A stretch of DNA of 64,000 bases, taken from positions 148,257 through 212,256 of the forward strand of contig NZ_RCVR01000009.1 of NCBI RefSeq assembly GCF_016107305.1, given 5' to 3'. The notes below the pieces were generated by a model. The model was not told the origin of the DNA and did not search any database. It was given only the letters and a program-made list of their open reading frames with translations. The position numbers and the translations under genes were made by a program. This DNA is from Roseomonas sp. KE2513. Its GTDB lineage: Bacteria; Pseudomonadota; Alphaproteobacteria; Acetobacterales; Acetobacteraceae. Positions within the stretch are counted from its first letter, which is position 1. Every line of letters starts with the position of its first letter. Below are positions 45,007 through 54,315 of the stretch, piece after piece.

Positions 45007-47154
45007 TCACCCCAGCTCGATCACCGCATCTGCCGCGAAGGCGCCCTGCCCCTCCGGCAGCACCAGCACCGGGTTCACGTCCACCGAAACGAGCCGATCC
45101 CCCGCCGCCACGGCAAAGCCCGACAGCGCCGAAAGCGCCCGCGCCAGCGCCGGCACATCCGCCCGCGGCCGCCCCCGTGCGCCGTCCAGCAGCGGGAAGC
45201 CGCGCAGCGAGCGGATCATCGCCTCCGCCTCCGCCAGGTCCACCGGGCAGCGCCGCAGGGCCACGTCGCGCAGCACCTCGATGAAGACACCGCCCAGGCC
45301 CACCATGACGACGGGGCCGAAGACCGGGTCGCGCGCGATGCCCAGCGCCACCTCCACCGCGCCATTCACTTGCCGCGCGACGAGGATGCCCGTCACCCGC
45401 GCGCCCGGCGCGCGCTCAGCGGCGTTCGCCATCAGCGTGGCGTATCCGGCCCGCACCGCCGCCTCGTCCGCCACGCCCAGCAGCACGCCGCCGATCTCGG
45501 ACTTGTGGAGGATGTCCGGCGAAAGGATCTTCATCACCACGGGGAAGCCGATGCGACGCGCAGCCTCCACGGCCGCCTCCGCGCTCTCGACCGCCACCTC
45601 CGGCACCGCGGGCACCCCGCCCGCCTCGAGCAGCCGCTTCGCCTCGGCCTCGTCAGGCGCGCCGTCCGGCAGCGACACGGCGGGCAGCGGCACCGGGGCG
45701 TGCGGCGGGCGGGCGAAGGCCGCCCCAAACCGTCCCTGCGCCGCCAGCGCCACCACCGCGCGGGAGGGGTCCTCGAAGACGAGATACCCGTCCGCCTCGT
45801 ATTCCCGCACCCGCTCCGGCGGCGCCAGCACGCTCAGCACCCAGAGCCGGTCCGGGTGATTGGCCTTCACGGCATTTAGTTCCGCCCGCAGCTTTGTCGC
45901 CAGCGAGGGCGAGGCCCCGACCTGTGTGAAGAAGGCGATGAGGCTCGTGTAGCCGCCGTCCTCCACCATCCCCCGCGCGAAGGCGCCGATGAGGGACATG
46001 TCGTTGAAGACCTGCGCCGTGCAGTCCACGGGGTTGGCGGGGTTGCAGAAGGGGATCAGCGCCCGCAGCCGCGCCTGGGCCTCCTCGGGCATCGAGGGCA
46101 TGGCCAGGCCCTGCTCCTCCGCCACGTCGGAGATCATCACCCCCGCCCCGCCCGAGATGGACACCACGCCGAGCGTGTTCGCCACGGGGTAGATGCGCGG
46201 CGTCGCGGCATAGGCGACGTCCAGCAGCTCCTCCGTGTTGCGGGCGCGATGAACCCCGAACTCCTCCAGCACCACCCCCGTCACCGCATCATCGCCGGCG
46301 ATGCTCGCCGTGTGGGAGCGCGCGGCATGGGCGCCGAGGGCGGAGCGCCCCACCTTCATCATGACCACCGGCTTCTTCGCCCTTCGCGCCGCCTCCAGCG
46401 CCGCCAGGAAGCGCGGCCCCTCCCGCACGCCTTCCGAGTAGGCGGCGATCACCTCGATCCCGTCGTCCTCGGCCATCCAGCCGATCACGTCGCCCAGCGT
46501 CACCTCGGCCTCGTTGCCGGTGGTCACCAGCACGGGCGTCGCGATGCCCCGGTTGCGGGCGGCGCCGAACAGGTGCGTGCCATAGGCGCCGGACTGGCTG
46601 GCGATACCGACCCGCCCGCGCCCGGCCAGCGGCTCCGCCGGCCAGCCATTCTCGAAGGAGGAGGTGAAGATCGGGAAATAGCCGAGCGGCGCGTTGAACA
46701 GCCCGAGGCAGTTCGGCCCCAGCAGCCGCATGCCGTGCCCGCGCGCAATGGAGACCAGCCGCGCCTGCGCCTCCCGCCCGGCCTCGTCCACCTCGGCGTA
46801 GCCGGCGGTGAAGACGATGGCCGCCGGGCAGCCGCGCCGCCCCAACGCATCCACCGCCGCCTCGGCCAGCGCGCCCGGCACGGCCACGATCGCCGCGTCC
46901 GGCACCCCCGGCAGGGCGTCCACGTCCGGGAAGGCCGGCAGGCCCTGCACACGCTCCCGCTTCGGGTTCACCGGCCAGACCGGCCCCGCGAAGCCGCGCG
47001 CGATCATGTAGGAGAGAGGTCGTCCGCCGATCCGCGTCGGCTCGTCCGAGGCGCCGATGACCGCCACGCTCCGCGGCGCCATCATCGGGGCCAGGGAGGA
47101 AAAGCCGGGGGAAAGATCCCGCACCGCACCCGCACCCGTCCCGCCATTCACCAT
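45007..47154 (-). CDS. Acyl-CoA synthetase, ADP(NDP)-forming
   Basis: A 715-residue fused alpha/beta acetate-CoA ligase-like enzyme, which forms acyl-CoA and ADP reversibly from acid, CoA and ATP. Residues about 20-140 are the CoA-binding domain (SVAVIGASDEPTRIGGRPLS), the succinyl-CoA-ligase-like domains follow with SHTASIAG near 280 (the conserved phospho-His region), and the C-terminal 220 residues form an ATP-grasp domain (VVMKILSPDILHKSEIGGV, VMVGLGGVFIEVLRD). It could activate the acid processed by the CoA-transferase and hydratase genes downstream. GGGAGGGG lies 9 bases before the ATG. Confidence 0.92.
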   Translation of the reverse strand: MVNGGTGAGAVRDLSPGFSSLAPMMAPRSVAVIGASDEPTRIGGRPLSYMIARGFAGPVWPVNPKRERVQGLPAFPDVDALPGVPDAAIVAVPGALAEAAVDALGRRGCPAAIVFTAGYAEVDEAGREAQARLVSIARGHGMRLLGPNCLGLFNAPLGYFPIFTSSFENGWPAEPLAGRGRVGIASQSGAYGTHLFGAARNRGIATPVLVTTGNEAEVTLGDVIGWMAEDDGIEVIAAYSEGVREGPRFLAALEAARRAKKPVVMMKVGRSALGAHAARSHTASIAGDDAVTGVVLEEFGVHRARNTEELLDVAYAATPRIYPVANTLGVVSISGGAGVMISDVAEEQGLAMPSMPEEAQARLRALIPFCNPANPVDCTAQVFNDMSLIGAFARGMVEDGGYTSLIAFFTQVGASPSLATKLRAELNAVKANHPDRLWVLSVLAPPERVREYEADGYLVFEDPSRAVVALAAQGRFGAAFARPPHAPVPLPAVSLPDGAPDEAEAKRLLEAGGVPAVPEVAVESAEAAVEAARRIGFPVVMKILSPDILHKSEIGGVLLGVADEAAVRAGYATLMANAAERAPGARVTGILVARQVNGAVEVALGIARDPVFGPVVMVGLGGVFIEVLRDVALRRCPVDLAEAEAMIRSLRGFPLLDGARGRPRADVPALARALSALSGFAVAAGDRLVSVDVNPVLVLPEGQGAFAADAVIELG

Positions 47155-47235
47155 CCGGCGCCCCTCCCGTTTCCAGCCCTTATCCGGGGGGGAAGCTGCC
47201 CCCGGCGCGGGGGCGCGGCAAGCCTCGGCCGGGGC

Positions 47236-47460
47236 TCAGCCCTCGGGCGGCGACTCCGTCCCTCCCTCGTCGTCCTCCTCGTCGCCGTAGTCGATCTCCG
47301 CGCCGCCCACGACCGCCAGACAATCGGCATAGGTCGAGAGGATCCAGTCGCGGTCGTGGCTCTCCTTGTCCTTCGTCGCGTCCATGATGATCTGCAGCAG
47401 GGCGAGGGCCACGGCGGGCTCGCTGCCTCCATCGATCTCTATCTTCGGCATATCGGCCAT
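47236..47460 (-). CDS. Small acidic protein of unknown function
   Basis: A 74-residue acidic protein ([20 protein letters not shown], then [19 protein letters not shown]), ending in a very acidic tail rich in Asp, Glu and Gly. It has no signal peptide or membrane segment. AAGGGAGCC stands 8 bases upstream of the ATG, and the helical pattern of the first 50 residues looks like a real protein. I do not recognise the family. It precedes the acyl-CoA synthetase gene by 81 bp on the same strand and is divergent from exbB. Confidence 0.68.
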   Translation of the reverse strand: MADMPKIEIDGGSEPAVALALLQIIMDATKDKESHDRDWILSTYADCLAVVGGAEIDYGDEEDDEGGTESPPEG

Positions 47461-47582
47461 GGCGGGCTCCCTTCGCGCGGCGTCGCGAGACCGTCATTCC
47501 AGGTCCCGGCCCTTCTACGCACCGGAGCGCTGCCGGATGCGGGCGGGTGGCACGCATCACGGGGAGTTGGGGGACCAAGAAG

Positions 47583-47605
47583 ATGCAAGTTGTTCTCAAC
47601 TGCAT
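47583..47605. promoter_or_regulatory. Fur-like box upstream of exbB
   Basis: ATGCAAGTTG, then TTCT, then CAACTGCAT form a near-palindrome with one unpaired base. Its TTCTCAACTGCA half resembles proteobacterial Fur sites of the TGATTCTCATTTGCA kind. It lies 160-180 bp before the exbB start, in the only clearly AT-richer part of this intergenic region, fitting iron repression of the TonB energising system. Confidence 0.5.
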
Positions 47606-47765
47606 TGCGACGGCGCGGCAGCTGGGCTAAGAGGCGCCGCCGGCCGCGGGTTAACGCCCGCCCGGCCCGGGCCTTATCCTGCCCGGCGACGCGCCGGCCC
47701 GCGGGCCGCAGTCCCCTCCCGGACGACGGCCCGGGCACGGGGCGAGAAACGAGGGACCACCGCCC

Positions 47766-48494
47766 ATGAACCCCGCCAGCGCCGGCCACGACCTCTCGCC
47801 GCTCGCCCTCTTCCTGCAGGCTGACCCGGTGGTGAAGGGGGTGATGCTCCTCCTCCTGCTGGCCTCCATCGCCTGCTGGGGGATCATCATCGAGAAGATG
47901 GCCGCCACCCGCCGCCTGCGCGCCGAGGCACGCCGCCTCGCCGAGGCCGCATCTGGCGGCGCCGCGCCCGACTCCGGCCTCGCCGCCGAGGCGATCCGCG
48001 CCGGCACCCGCGAGTGGGAGGAGGGACGCGATCCCGCCGAGAGCCGCGGCGAGTACCGCCAGCGCATCGAGGCCGCCCTGCGCGCCCCCTTTGCCGCCGC
48101 CCTGCGAGCCGCCGAGCCGGGCCTGCCGCTGCTCGCCACCATCGGCGCCGTCGGCCCCTTCGTCGGCCTCTTCGGCACGGTCTGGGGCATCATGAACTCC
48201 TTCTCCGGCATCGCGGCCAGCGGCGACACGAGCCTCGCCGTGGTGGCGCCGGGCATCGCCGAGGCCCTCTTCGCCACCGCGATCGGCCTCGTCACCGCCA
48301 TCCCGGCGGTCATGGCCTACAACCGCTTCACCGTGTCCCTCGCCCGCATCCGCCAGGCAGGCAACGCGGCCAGCGCTACCCTCGCCTCCGCCATGGCGCG
48401 CCACCCGGCCGCGCCTGCCTCCCGGGAGATGCTGCGGGAGGTTCCGCGCGAGCCGACGCCGCTCAGGGCCGGCGCTGCCCAGGCCGCGGAGTAG
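47766..48494 (+). CDS. exbB: TonB-system proton channel subunit ExbB
   Basis: A 242-residue inner-membrane protein of the MotA/TolQ/ExbB family. Hydrophobic segments lie at about 22-44, 120-145 and 160-185; the signature [20 protein letters not shown], then MNSF, and the [16 protein letters not shown] helix are diagnostic. With ExbD it uses proton flow to energise TonB for outer-membrane import of siderophores, haem or vitamin B12. The extended N-terminus matches ExbB rather than TolQ, and the companion tonB gene 470 bp downstream confirms this. A Fur-like box lies upstream. Confidence 0.94.
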   Translation: MNPASAGHDLSPLALFLQADPVVKGVMLLLLLASIACWGIIIEKMAATRRLRAEARRLAEAASGGAAPDSGLAAEAIRAGTREWEEGRDPAESRGEYRQRIEAALRAPFAAALRAAEPGLPLLATIGAVGPFVGLFGTVWGIMNSFSGIAASGDTSLAVVAPGIAEALFATAIGLVTAIPAVMAYNRFTVSLARIRQAGNAASATLASAMARHPAAPASREMLREVPREPTPLRAGAAQAAE

Positions 48495-48500
48495 CGCCCG

Positions 48501-48953
48501 ATGGCCATGTCCCTCGGCGGCGGCCGCGACGACGACGACGACGAGGACGCCCTGCCCATGGCTGACATGAACGTCACGCCACTGGTGGACGTCATGCTCG
48601 TCCTGCTCATCGTCTTCATGGTGGCGGCGCCGCTCATGACTGTCGGCGTGCCCGTGAACCTGCCCCGCAGCGCGGCCGCCCGTGCCGCGTCCTCCACGCC
48701 ACCGCTGGTGCTGACGGTCGCCCCCGGCAACCGCCTCTTCCTCGGTGAGGAGCCCGTCACCGAGGAGGAGTTGACCGCCCGCCTCCAGGTGCGGCGCGAG
48801 GCCGACCCGGAGGCGCCCGTCCACGTCCGCGGCGACCGCAGCGTGCCCTATGGCGACGTGCTCCGCGTCATGGGCCGCGTCTCGCGCGCCGGCATCGCCC
48901 GCGTGTCCCTTATCGCCGAGGCCGAACCCGCCTCCCCCGCCCCGGGCCGCTGA
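48501..48953 (+). CDS. exbD: TonB-system stator subunit ExbD
   Basis: A 150-residue protein with a short cytoplasmic N-terminus, one membrane helix ([20 protein letters not shown], about 28-47) containing the proton-carrying Asp, and a periplasmic domain. The preceding ADMNVTPLV is the family signature. A run of Asp codons near the start ([12 protein letters not shown]) gives an unusually acidic N-terminus. It starts 6 bp after the exbB stop and is followed by tonB after 13 bp, forming one operon. Confidence 0.94.
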   Translation: MAMSLGGGRDDDDDEDALPMADMNVTPLVDVMLVLLIVFMVAAPLMTVGVPVNLPRSAAARAASSTPPLVLTVAPGNRLFLGEEPVTEEELTARLQVRREADPEAPVHVRGDRSVPYGDVLRVMGRVSRAGIARVSLIAEAEPASPAPGR

Positions 48954-48966
48954 GCGCCGCCGCCGC

Positions 48967-49971
48967 ATGGACAGCCTCCTCGCCGAGCGCCCGCGCGCGG
49001 CCACGCCGGCCGCGTCCCCACCGCCCCTGCCCGCCGGCCCGGAGGCCGCCCCGCCCGCTCCCGGCGCGCGCCGCCTCCTGCGGCCCCTGGCCTGGGGCGT
49101 TTCGGCGCTGTTGCATCTCGGCGCCCTCGTTCTCGTCCTCTCCTACGAGCCCCCGCCGGCCGCCACGCTGATCGAGGTGGAGATGGCGCCGGAGGAGTCG
49201 GCCGAACCGGCCTCCGAAGCCCCGCCACCCGAACCAACCCCCGAACCCGCCGCCGCCGAGCCGACGCCGCCCGCACCGGCCGCCGAGCCGGTAGCGCCTG
49301 AGCCACCGCCGCCGGAGACGCCGCCAGAACCCGCGCCCCCGCCCGAGCCACCTCCGCCCAACCCCCCTCCGCCCGAACCCGCTCCGCCGGAACCGGCAGT
49401 GGTCCCGCCGCCGCCCGTTCAGGAAGCCCCGCCCCCGGTCGAGCCGCCGCCCGCTGAGCCGCCCGTGGAAGCCCCCATGGAGGCTGCGGACCTGCCGCCG
49501 CCCCTGCCCGCGCCGCCGCCTCCGCCGCCCCCTGCGCAGCCGCCGCCGCGCCCGCGTCCGGCCGCGCCCCCGCGCCCGGTCCAGGCCGCGGCCCCGCAGC
49601 CGCCTCGCGCCGAGGCCGTGCCGCAGGCCTCCTCAGCCCCGCCCCAGGCAGCGCCCGCCGCCCCGGCGCCGGCCCGCGCCAGCATCTCGCCCAGCTATGC
49701 CGGCCTCATCCAGCAGGCCCTGGCCCGCGTGCAGCGCTACCCGGCCAGCGCCCGGTCACGCCGGTCTGAAGGCGTGGCCACGGTGCGCTTCACGATCCGC
49801 CGCGACGGCTCGGTGGCCGCGGCGCGCCTCGCCCGCACCTCCGGCGACCCCGACCTGGACACCGAAGCCGAGGCCATGCCCACCCGCGTGAGCAGCTTCC
49901 CTCCGCTGCCCGCCGATTGGCCGGAAGCCACGATGGAACTGACCGTGCCTATCCGCTTCAGCCTACGCTGA
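48967..49971 (+). CDS. tonB: TonB energy-transducing protein
   Basis: A 334-residue protein anchored by one N-terminal helix (about 41-58, preceded by the basic GARRLLRPL). A long Pro/Glu/Ala-rich periplasmic linker spans about 60-235, with repeated PPPEP/PEPP units and almost no lysine, unlike the KP/EP pattern of enteric TonB. The C-terminal domain (about 238-334: [51 protein letters not shown]) is the TonB fold that contacts outer-membrane receptors. The gene is last in the exb operon and is followed by repeat copy G. Confidence 0.92.
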   Translation: MDSLLAERPRAATPAASPPPLPAGPEAAPPAPGARRLLRPLAWGVSALLHLGALVLVLSYEPPPAATLIEVEMAPEESAEPASEAPPPEPTPEPAAAEPTPPAPAAEPVAPEPPPPETPPEPAPPPEPPPPNPPPPEPAPPEPAVVPPPPVQEAPPPVEPPPAEPPVEAPMEAADLPPPLPAPPPPPPPAQPPPRPRPAAPPRPVQAAAPQPPRAEAVPQASSAPPQAAPAAPAPARASISPSYAGLIQQALARVQRYPASARSRRSEGVATVRFTIRRDGSVAAARLARTSGDPDLDTEAEAMPTRVSSFPPLPADWPEATMELTVPIRFSLR

Positions 49972-49983
49972 GGCACTCTACGC

Positions 49984-50179
49984 CCTCTGGAGAGGGCGCT
50001 GCCCTCTCCAGACCTCGCCCGCCAAGGGCCTGAGGCCCTTGGATCCCCCCTGGCTGTCGCGGAACCTTCCCCAACGTACCGTCGCCTCGGACCATCGGCC
50101 CGAGGCGCACCAACCACGCGGTATCCCCAACAAGCAGAAAAGGATGAGCGGGGTCGGAAGGAGAGAATTCATTCTCTCC
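49984..50179 (-). repeat. Four-hairpin dispersed repeat, copy G
   Basis: Reverse-oriented copy between tonB and the TlpA gene (convergent). Hairpin 4 (49988-50010) and hairpin 3 come first on the plus strand; hairpin 1 is a reduced GGAGAGAA/TTCTCTCC stem at 50160-50179. Hairpin 2 reads CGCCTCGGGCC, GAT, GGTCCGAGGCG on the minus strand: compared with copy D, a T-A pair has become C-G and a neighbouring pair G-U. The tract after hairpin 1 is altered. Confidence 0.87.
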
Positions 50180-50203
50180 CCCGGAGCCGTCAGCGCCACC
50201 CCC

Positions 50204-50782
50204 TCAGCTCGGCTCCGTCGCCGCCCGCCCATCCCCGCAGAGCCGCCGCACATCTGCCAGCAGCGCCGCGCCGTCCCAGGCGGCCGCGCCCTCCAGCCGT
50301 GCGCGCTCACGGCCCAGCCGGTCGATCAGCACGGTCGTCGGCAGCCCCCGCGCGCCCAGCGCCCGCGTCGCGGCCGAGTTGGGGTCGAGCCAGACGCCGA
50401 GGTTCCGCACCCCGGCCTTGGCATAGAATCCCTCCACCACCGGCCGCCCCCCGCGATCGGAGGAGGCGGGGATCACCAGGATGTCCTCCGCGGCCAGCGC
50501 GGCCGCGAGCCGGTCCAGCGCCGGCATCTCCTCCACGCAGGGCGGGCACCAGGTGGCCCAGAGGTTCAGCACCAGCCCCTTGCCCGCGAAGGAGGGCACC
50601 TCCCGCCGCACCCCGTCGGGGTCGGTCAGCGCGAAGGCCGGCAACGGCTTCGGCCCGTCCTCGCGCAGCGTGCCCGCCGGCTGCGCCCGTGCTGGACGCG
50701 GCAGGAGGCCCGCGCCTAGTGTCCCGCCCGCCAGGAAGCCCGCCGCGAGGGCCATTTGGCCCCGACGCCCATACGTCTTCAC
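50204..50782 (-). CDS. TlpA-like thiol-disulfide oxidoreductase
   Basis: A 192-residue thioredoxin-fold protein. A signal or anchor sequence with twin arginine-like [12 protein letters not shown] occupies about 1-34; the active site is WATWCPPC with Cys79 and Cys82; [20 protein letters not shown] holds the cis-Pro. The role is reduction of periplasmic disulfides, classically in cytochrome c maturation. The start is GTG 50782 with GAGGAGG 8 bases upstream. Its divergent placement next to argH is common in alphaproteobacteria. Only 19 bp separate the two starts, so the promoters overlap. Confidence 0.92.
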   Translation of the reverse strand: MKTYGRRGQMALAAGFLAGGTLGAGLLPRPARAQPAGTLREDGPKPLPAFALTDPDGVRREVPSFAGKGLVLNLWATWCPPCVEEMPALDRLAAALAAEDILVIPASSDRGGRPVVEGFYAKAGVRNLGVWLDPNSAATRALGARGLPTTVLIDRLGRERARLEGAAAWDGAALLADVRRLCGDGRAATEPS

Positions 50783-50801
50783 CCGAGAGACCTCCTCACC
50801 C

Positions 50802-52220
50802 GTGCCCGACGATCACGCCCAGCCTGACAACAAACCGAACACTGCCAACGCCGCATGGGGCGGCCGCTACGCCGCCGGCCCCTCGGCCATCATGCAGGCG
50901 ATCAACGCCTCCATCGGCTTCGACCGCAAGATGTGGCGCCAGGACATCCGCGGAAGCCTCGCCCACGCCGCCATGCTCGCACATGTGGGCATCATCTCCA
51001 CCGAGGACGAGGCCGCGATCCGCGACGGCCTCTCCGCCATCGGCGCCGAGATCGAGGCGGGCAGCTTCCCCTTCAGCGAGGCGCTGGAGGACATCCACAT
51101 GAACATTGAGGCCCGCCTGACCGAGCGCATCGGTGAGGCCGGCAAGCGCCTGCACACCGCGCGCAGCCGCAACGACCAGGTGGCGCTCGATGTCCGCCTC
51201 TGGACCCGCGACGCCATCGACGGCCTCGACGCCCAGATCGCCGACGTGATGCGGGCACTCGCCGAGCGCGCGGCCGAGCACGCCGGTACGGTGATGCCTG
51301 GCTTCACCCACCTCCAGCCCGCCCAGCCCACCACCTTTGGCCACCACCTGCTCGCCTACGTGGAAATGCTCTCCCGCGACCGCGGCCGCCTCGCCGACTG
51401 CCGCGCTCGCCTGAACGAGAGCCCCCTCGGCGCCGCCGCCCTCTGCGGCACGGGCTTCCCGATCGACCGCCACATGACCGCCGAGGCACTGGGCTTCGAC
51501 CGCCCAACGCGCAACAGCCTCGACTCCGTCGCCTCCCGCGACTTCGCGCTCGAGTTCCTCTCGGCCGCCGCCATCTGCGCCACCCACCTCTCGCGCTTCG
51601 CGGAGGAGGTGGTGATCTGGACCAACCCCTACTTCAACTTCATCAAGCTCTCGGACGCCTTCACCACCGGCTCCTCCATCATGCCGCAGAAGCGCAACCC
51701 GGACGCCGCCGAGCTGGTCCGCGCAAAGCCCGGCCGCATCAACGGCGCGCTGATCGGCCTGCTGACGGTGATGAAGGGCCTGCCGCTGACCTACGGAAAG
51801 GATATGCAGGAGGACAAGGAGGGCATCTTCGACGCCGCCGAGAACCTTGCCCTGGCGCTGGCCGCTACCGCCGGCATGGTGCGGGACATGCAGCCCGTCG
51901 TCGGCCGCCTGCACGATGCCGCCGGCGCCGGCTTCTCCACCGCCACCGACCTCGCGGACTGGCTGGTGCGCGAACTGAAGCTTCCCTTCCGCGACGCCCA
52001 CCACGTCACCGGCCGCCTCGTCGCGAAGGCCGAGAGCATGGGCGTGGACCTCGCGGGCCTGACCATCACCGAGATGCAGGCCGTCGAGCCCCGCATCACC
52101 GAAGGCGTCTTTGGCGTTCTCTCCGTCGCCGCCTCCGTTCGCTCCCGCACCTCCCACGGCGGCACGGCACCGGGTAATGTTGCGGCCATGGCGAAGGAAT
52201 GGTTGGAGCGCCTCGCATGA
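50802..52220 (+). CDS. argH: Argininosuccinate lyase
   Basis: Splits argininosuccinate to arginine and fumarate, the last arginine-biosynthesis step. The 472-residue protein opens with [19 protein letters not shown], then [21 protein letters not shown] and the signature [13 protein letters not shown] near 290 are intact. The only sensible start is GTG 50802, since the first ATG in frame would remove the conserved N-terminus; it has no good ribosome binding site. The final codons overlap the lipoprotein start (ATGA), giving an argH-lptM pair as in other alphaproteobacteria. Confidence 0.95.
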   Translation: MPDDHAQPDNKPNTANAAWGGRYAAGPSAIMQAINASIGFDRKMWRQDIRGSLAHAAMLAHVGIISTEDEAAIRDGLSAIGAEIEAGSFPFSEALEDIHMNIEARLTERIGEAGKRLHTARSRNDQVALDVRLWTRDAIDGLDAQIADVMRALAERAAEHAGTVMPGFTHLQPAQPTTFGHHLLAYVEMLSRDRGRLADCRARLNESPLGAAALCGTGFPIDRHMTAEALGFDRPTRNSLDSVASRDFALEFLSAAAICATHLSRFAEEVVIWTNPYFNFIKLSDAFTTGSSIMPQKRNPDAAELVRAKPGRINGALIGLLTVMKGLPLTYGKDMQEDKEGIFDAAENLALALAATAGMVRDMQPVVGRLHDAAGAGFSTATDLADWLVRELKLPFRDAHHVTGRLVAKAESMGVDLAGLTITEMQAVEPRITEGVFGVLSVAASVRSRTSHGGTAPGNVAAMAKEWLERLA

Positions 52221-52450
52221 CCTCCACGATCGCGGCCCGCGCCCTGGTCGCCCTCGCGGCCCTCCTCGCCCTGCCCGCCTGCGGCCGCGTCGGCCCCGTT
52301 CGCGCCAAGGGGCCGCAGAGCGAGATCGTCTATCCCCGCGCCTACCCCTATACCCCACCCGCCCGCGCGGTGGCCCCCGAGGCCCCGCCCGCCGGCGCAC
52401 CCGCCAGCACCGGCGAGCTGCCGCTGGAACGGCCGGGGCTGACGCGCTAG
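52217..52450 (+). CDS. lptM: LptM-like small lipoprotein
   Basis: A 77-residue lipoprotein precursor. The lipobox is LPAC near residue 20, followed by [11 protein letters not shown], the C-G-x-x-G-P pattern of the LptM/YifL family that stabilises the LPS transporter LptD. The rest is Pro/Ala-rich with [10 protein letters not shown]. The start overlaps the argH stop and has GGAG 8 bases upstream. The position directly after argH matches the usual alphaproteobacterial order. The symbol is by family resemblance and position. Confidence 0.78.
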   Translation: MTSTIAARALVALAALLALPACGRVGPVRAKGPQSEIVYPRAYPYTPPARAVAPEAPPAGAPASTGELPLERPGLTR

Positions 52451-52453
52451 CCC

Positions 52454-52609
52454 GTGCGCTTCCTCGGCATTGCCCTGATGGCCGCGGGCGCCCTCGGCGT
52501 CGTCGCCACCTTCGTCCTCGCGGCCTCGGGGGATACGACCGGCGCAGGCCGCACCGCGGGCGCGGCCTCCTCGGCCTTCATCCTCGGGCTGGTGCTCTAC
52601 CGCCGCTGA
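52454..52609 (+). CDS. Small membrane protein
   Basis: A 51-residue, strongly hydrophobic protein with two membrane segments: FLGIALMAAGALGVVATFVL and AASSAFILGLVLYR, separated by a short Gly/Thr-rich polar loop. The GTG start is 3 bp after the lptM stop, so it is probably translated from the same message. No family is recognised. Codon choice and the membrane pattern favour a real gene, but its size limits certainty. Repeat copy H begins about 10 bp after its stop codon. Confidence 0.6.
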   Translation: MRFLGIALMAAGALGVVATFVLAASGDTTGAGRTAGAASSAFILGLVLYRR

Positions 52610-52619
52610 CGGCGCTCGC

Positions 52620-52866
52620 GGATGCTGGGGAGAGGAAGTAAAGAATTCTTCCTCTCCCCAGCCCCCTCGCCATCGTCTTTTTCTTACAGTTGGAAATGCC
52701 TTACGGCCGGTGCGCCTCGGGTCGCTGTCCCGAGGCGACTGCACGCGCAGGAAGGACACCAAGAGAGAACCGGCTCTCGATCACCGCATCTGCGAAGCCA
52801 GATGGGGATCCAAGGGCCTCAGGCCCTTGGCGGGTGAGGTTTGGAGAGGGCAGCGCCCTCTCCAGC
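52620..52866 (+). repeat. Four-hairpin dispersed repeat, copy H
   Basis: Between the small membrane protein gene and phaR (convergent). Hairpin 1 (52627-52659) is GGGGAGAGGAAG with CTTCCTCTCCCC and a larger loop (TAAAGAATT). Hairpins 2 and 3 equal those of copy B; hairpin 4 is TGGAGAGGGC with GCCCTCTCCA (52842-52864). The phaR stop codon lies 15 bp beyond. Confidence 0.92.
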
Positions 52867-52880
52867 AGCCACCGGAGCGA

Positions 52881-53492
52881 TCAGCCCCCGCCGCCCTTGA
52901 GCGCCGCCAGTTCCTGCCGCAGCCGCGCCACTTCGTCGCGCAGCGCCTCCAACTCGTCTCCTGGCGTTGCCGCGCCGGAGGTGCCGTTCGCGCGCGGGAA
53001 GGGCGTGAAGAGGCTCATCGCGCGTTCCAGCATCGCCAAGTTCTGCTTCCCCATCTCCTCGAAGGAGGAGAAGGCGTTGAACCCGCCCATGGCGGAGCCC
53101 ACGGCGTCCTGGGCCGCGCGGCGCATGCCTTCCTGCTGTCGCGCGAAGGTGCCCATGGTCGCTTCGAGGTAGCGCGGCACGACTGATTGCAGGCTGTCGC
53201 CGTAGAGGCCGATGAGCTGGCGCAGGAAGGGGATCGGCAGCAGGTTCTGCCCCTTGCTCTCCTCCTCCACGATGATCTGCGTGAGCACGGAGCGGGTGAT
53301 GTCCTCCCCCGTCTTCGCGTCGCTGACCGTGAAGTCCCGCTTCTGCCGCACCATCCCCGCGAGGTCCTCCAGCGTGACGTAGGAGGAGGTCTCGGTGTTG
53401 TAGAGGCGCCGGTTGGCGTATTTCTTTACCACCACGGGCTGGCGCGGCGGTGTCTCGGATGCCGCGTCCTGCGGAGCGGCGGGTTGGGCCAT
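52881..53492 (-). CDS. phaR: Polyhydroxyalkanoate synthesis regulator PhaR
   Basis: A 203-residue DNA-binding repressor that senses PHA or its granules and controls phasin and pha genes. The N-terminal DNA-binding domain reads VVVKKYANRRLYNTETSSYV, then TLEDLAGMV, and continues with DFTVSDAKTGEDITRSVLTQ, both diagnostic. The middle binds PHA, and the C-terminus is a coiled coil (ELEALRDEVARLRQELAALK). The start at 53492 has AGGA about 10 bases upstream. It is divergent from the PhaE-like gene, and a TGCAATGCG motif (53597-53605, minus strand) in the shared promoter region may be its own operator. Confidence 0.95.
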   Translation of the reverse strand: MAQPAAPQDAASETPPRQPVVVKKYANRRLYNTETSSYVTLEDLAGMVRQKRDFTVSDAKTGEDITRSVLTQIIVEEESKGQNLLPIPFLRQLIGLYGDSLQSVVPRYLEATMGTFARQQEGMRRAAQDAVGSAMGGFNAFSSFEEMGKQNLAMLERAMSLFTPFPRANGTSGAATPGDELEALRDEVARLRQELAALKGGGG

Positions 53493-53596
53493 GGTCCGGT
53501 CTTCCTCACCCGGGTGGCGCCGGGTCGCTCCTGTACCCGGGATCGGCGTGCCGCCTTGCCCCCGGGCCGGGAATCGCGATGCTAGACCGGCCGCGC

Positions 53597-53605
53597 CGCA
53601 TTGCA
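53597..53605 (-). promoter_or_regulatory. TGCAATGCG motif, candidate PhaR operator
   Basis: TGCAATGCG, preceded by TT (TTTTGCAATGCG on the minus strand), lies between the phaR and PhaE-like starts. TGC-containing repeats are known PhaR targets in other bacteria. The related TGCAGTGCG stands upstream of phaB and TGCAATGCG again upstream of the amidase gene. The assignment is inference from position and similarity only. Confidence 0.3.
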
Positions 53606-53736
53606 AAAGCCGCCTTTCCCGGGGGGTGCCCAGGGCATTGCGGCCAGCCCTTGGCGGAAAGGGCACGGGCCGCACCGGGAGCGGGCAGGATGCCGGCCGC
53701 GGGATGCAGGTTGGGGAATGGCCGAGCGGGGGAGTG

Positions 53737-54315
53737 ATGGAAGGGTCGGAAGAGGGGGCCCGGCACGGTGCGGAAGCGGGGGGCGCGGACGCGGCCGGCG
53801 CACCGGACCTCGCGCGCCTCGCCGCGGACTGGGTAGTCCTCTGGCAGGGCGAGATGGCGGCCATGGCGGCCGATCCGGCCCTCCTCGCGGCCTGCGCGTC
53901 CGCGGCGGCGGCCTGGGCACGCGCGCTCGCCGCCCCGCCTTTCCCGCCGAACCCCTGGGGAACGGCTTGGCCGGTCCCCTCCTGGCCCCTCGCGGGCCCG
54001 CTGCCCGCCTGGCCGCCGACGCCCTGGCCGGCCGAGGCCCGGCCGTCCGTCCCCGCCTGGCCCTGGCCGCCACCCTCTCCGCCGGAGCCGCCGCATGACG
54101 CCCCGCCGCGGGCCGCGCCCCCTGCCGGCCCACCTGACGCTGGCCCTGGGCCGGGCTTGGCTGGCCACGGCCTCGATCCCGCAGCCCCTCCCGACACCCC
54201 CGCTCTCGAGTCCCGGATCGAGGCCCTGGAGCGCGAGCTGGCCGGGCTTCGCGCCGCGCTCGCCGGAGGGGCGGGCGGAGCACCGGCGGATTCTCTCCGC
54301 CCTCGGCGCCGCTGA
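53737..54315 (+). CDS. PhaE-like N-terminal partner of the PHA synthase
   Basis: A 192-residue protein. Residues about 20-70 are Trp/Ala-rich helices (ADWVVLWQGEMAAMAADPAL, then ACASAAAAWARAL); about 75-150 is Pro/Ala-rich; the end holds a coiled coil (RIEALERELAGLRAALAG). This helical, tryptophan-rich plan recalls PhaE-type subunits or PHA-synthase N-terminal domains, but I cannot prove family membership. ATG 53737 has GGGGGAG close upstream. Its last 220 bp overlap the synthase frame, shifted by +1, so the two may be one gene broken by a frameshift or joined by programmed slippage. Compare the finding on this overlap. Confidence 0.6.
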   Translation: MEGSEEGARHGAEAGGADAAGAPDLARLAADWVVLWQGEMAAMAADPALLAACASAAAAWARALAAPPFPPNPWGTAWPVPSWPLAGPLPAWPPTPWPAEARPSVPAWPWPPPSPPEPPHDAPPRAAPPAGPPDAGPGPGLAGHGLDPAAPPDTPALESRIEALERELAGLRAALAGGAGGAPADSLRPRRR

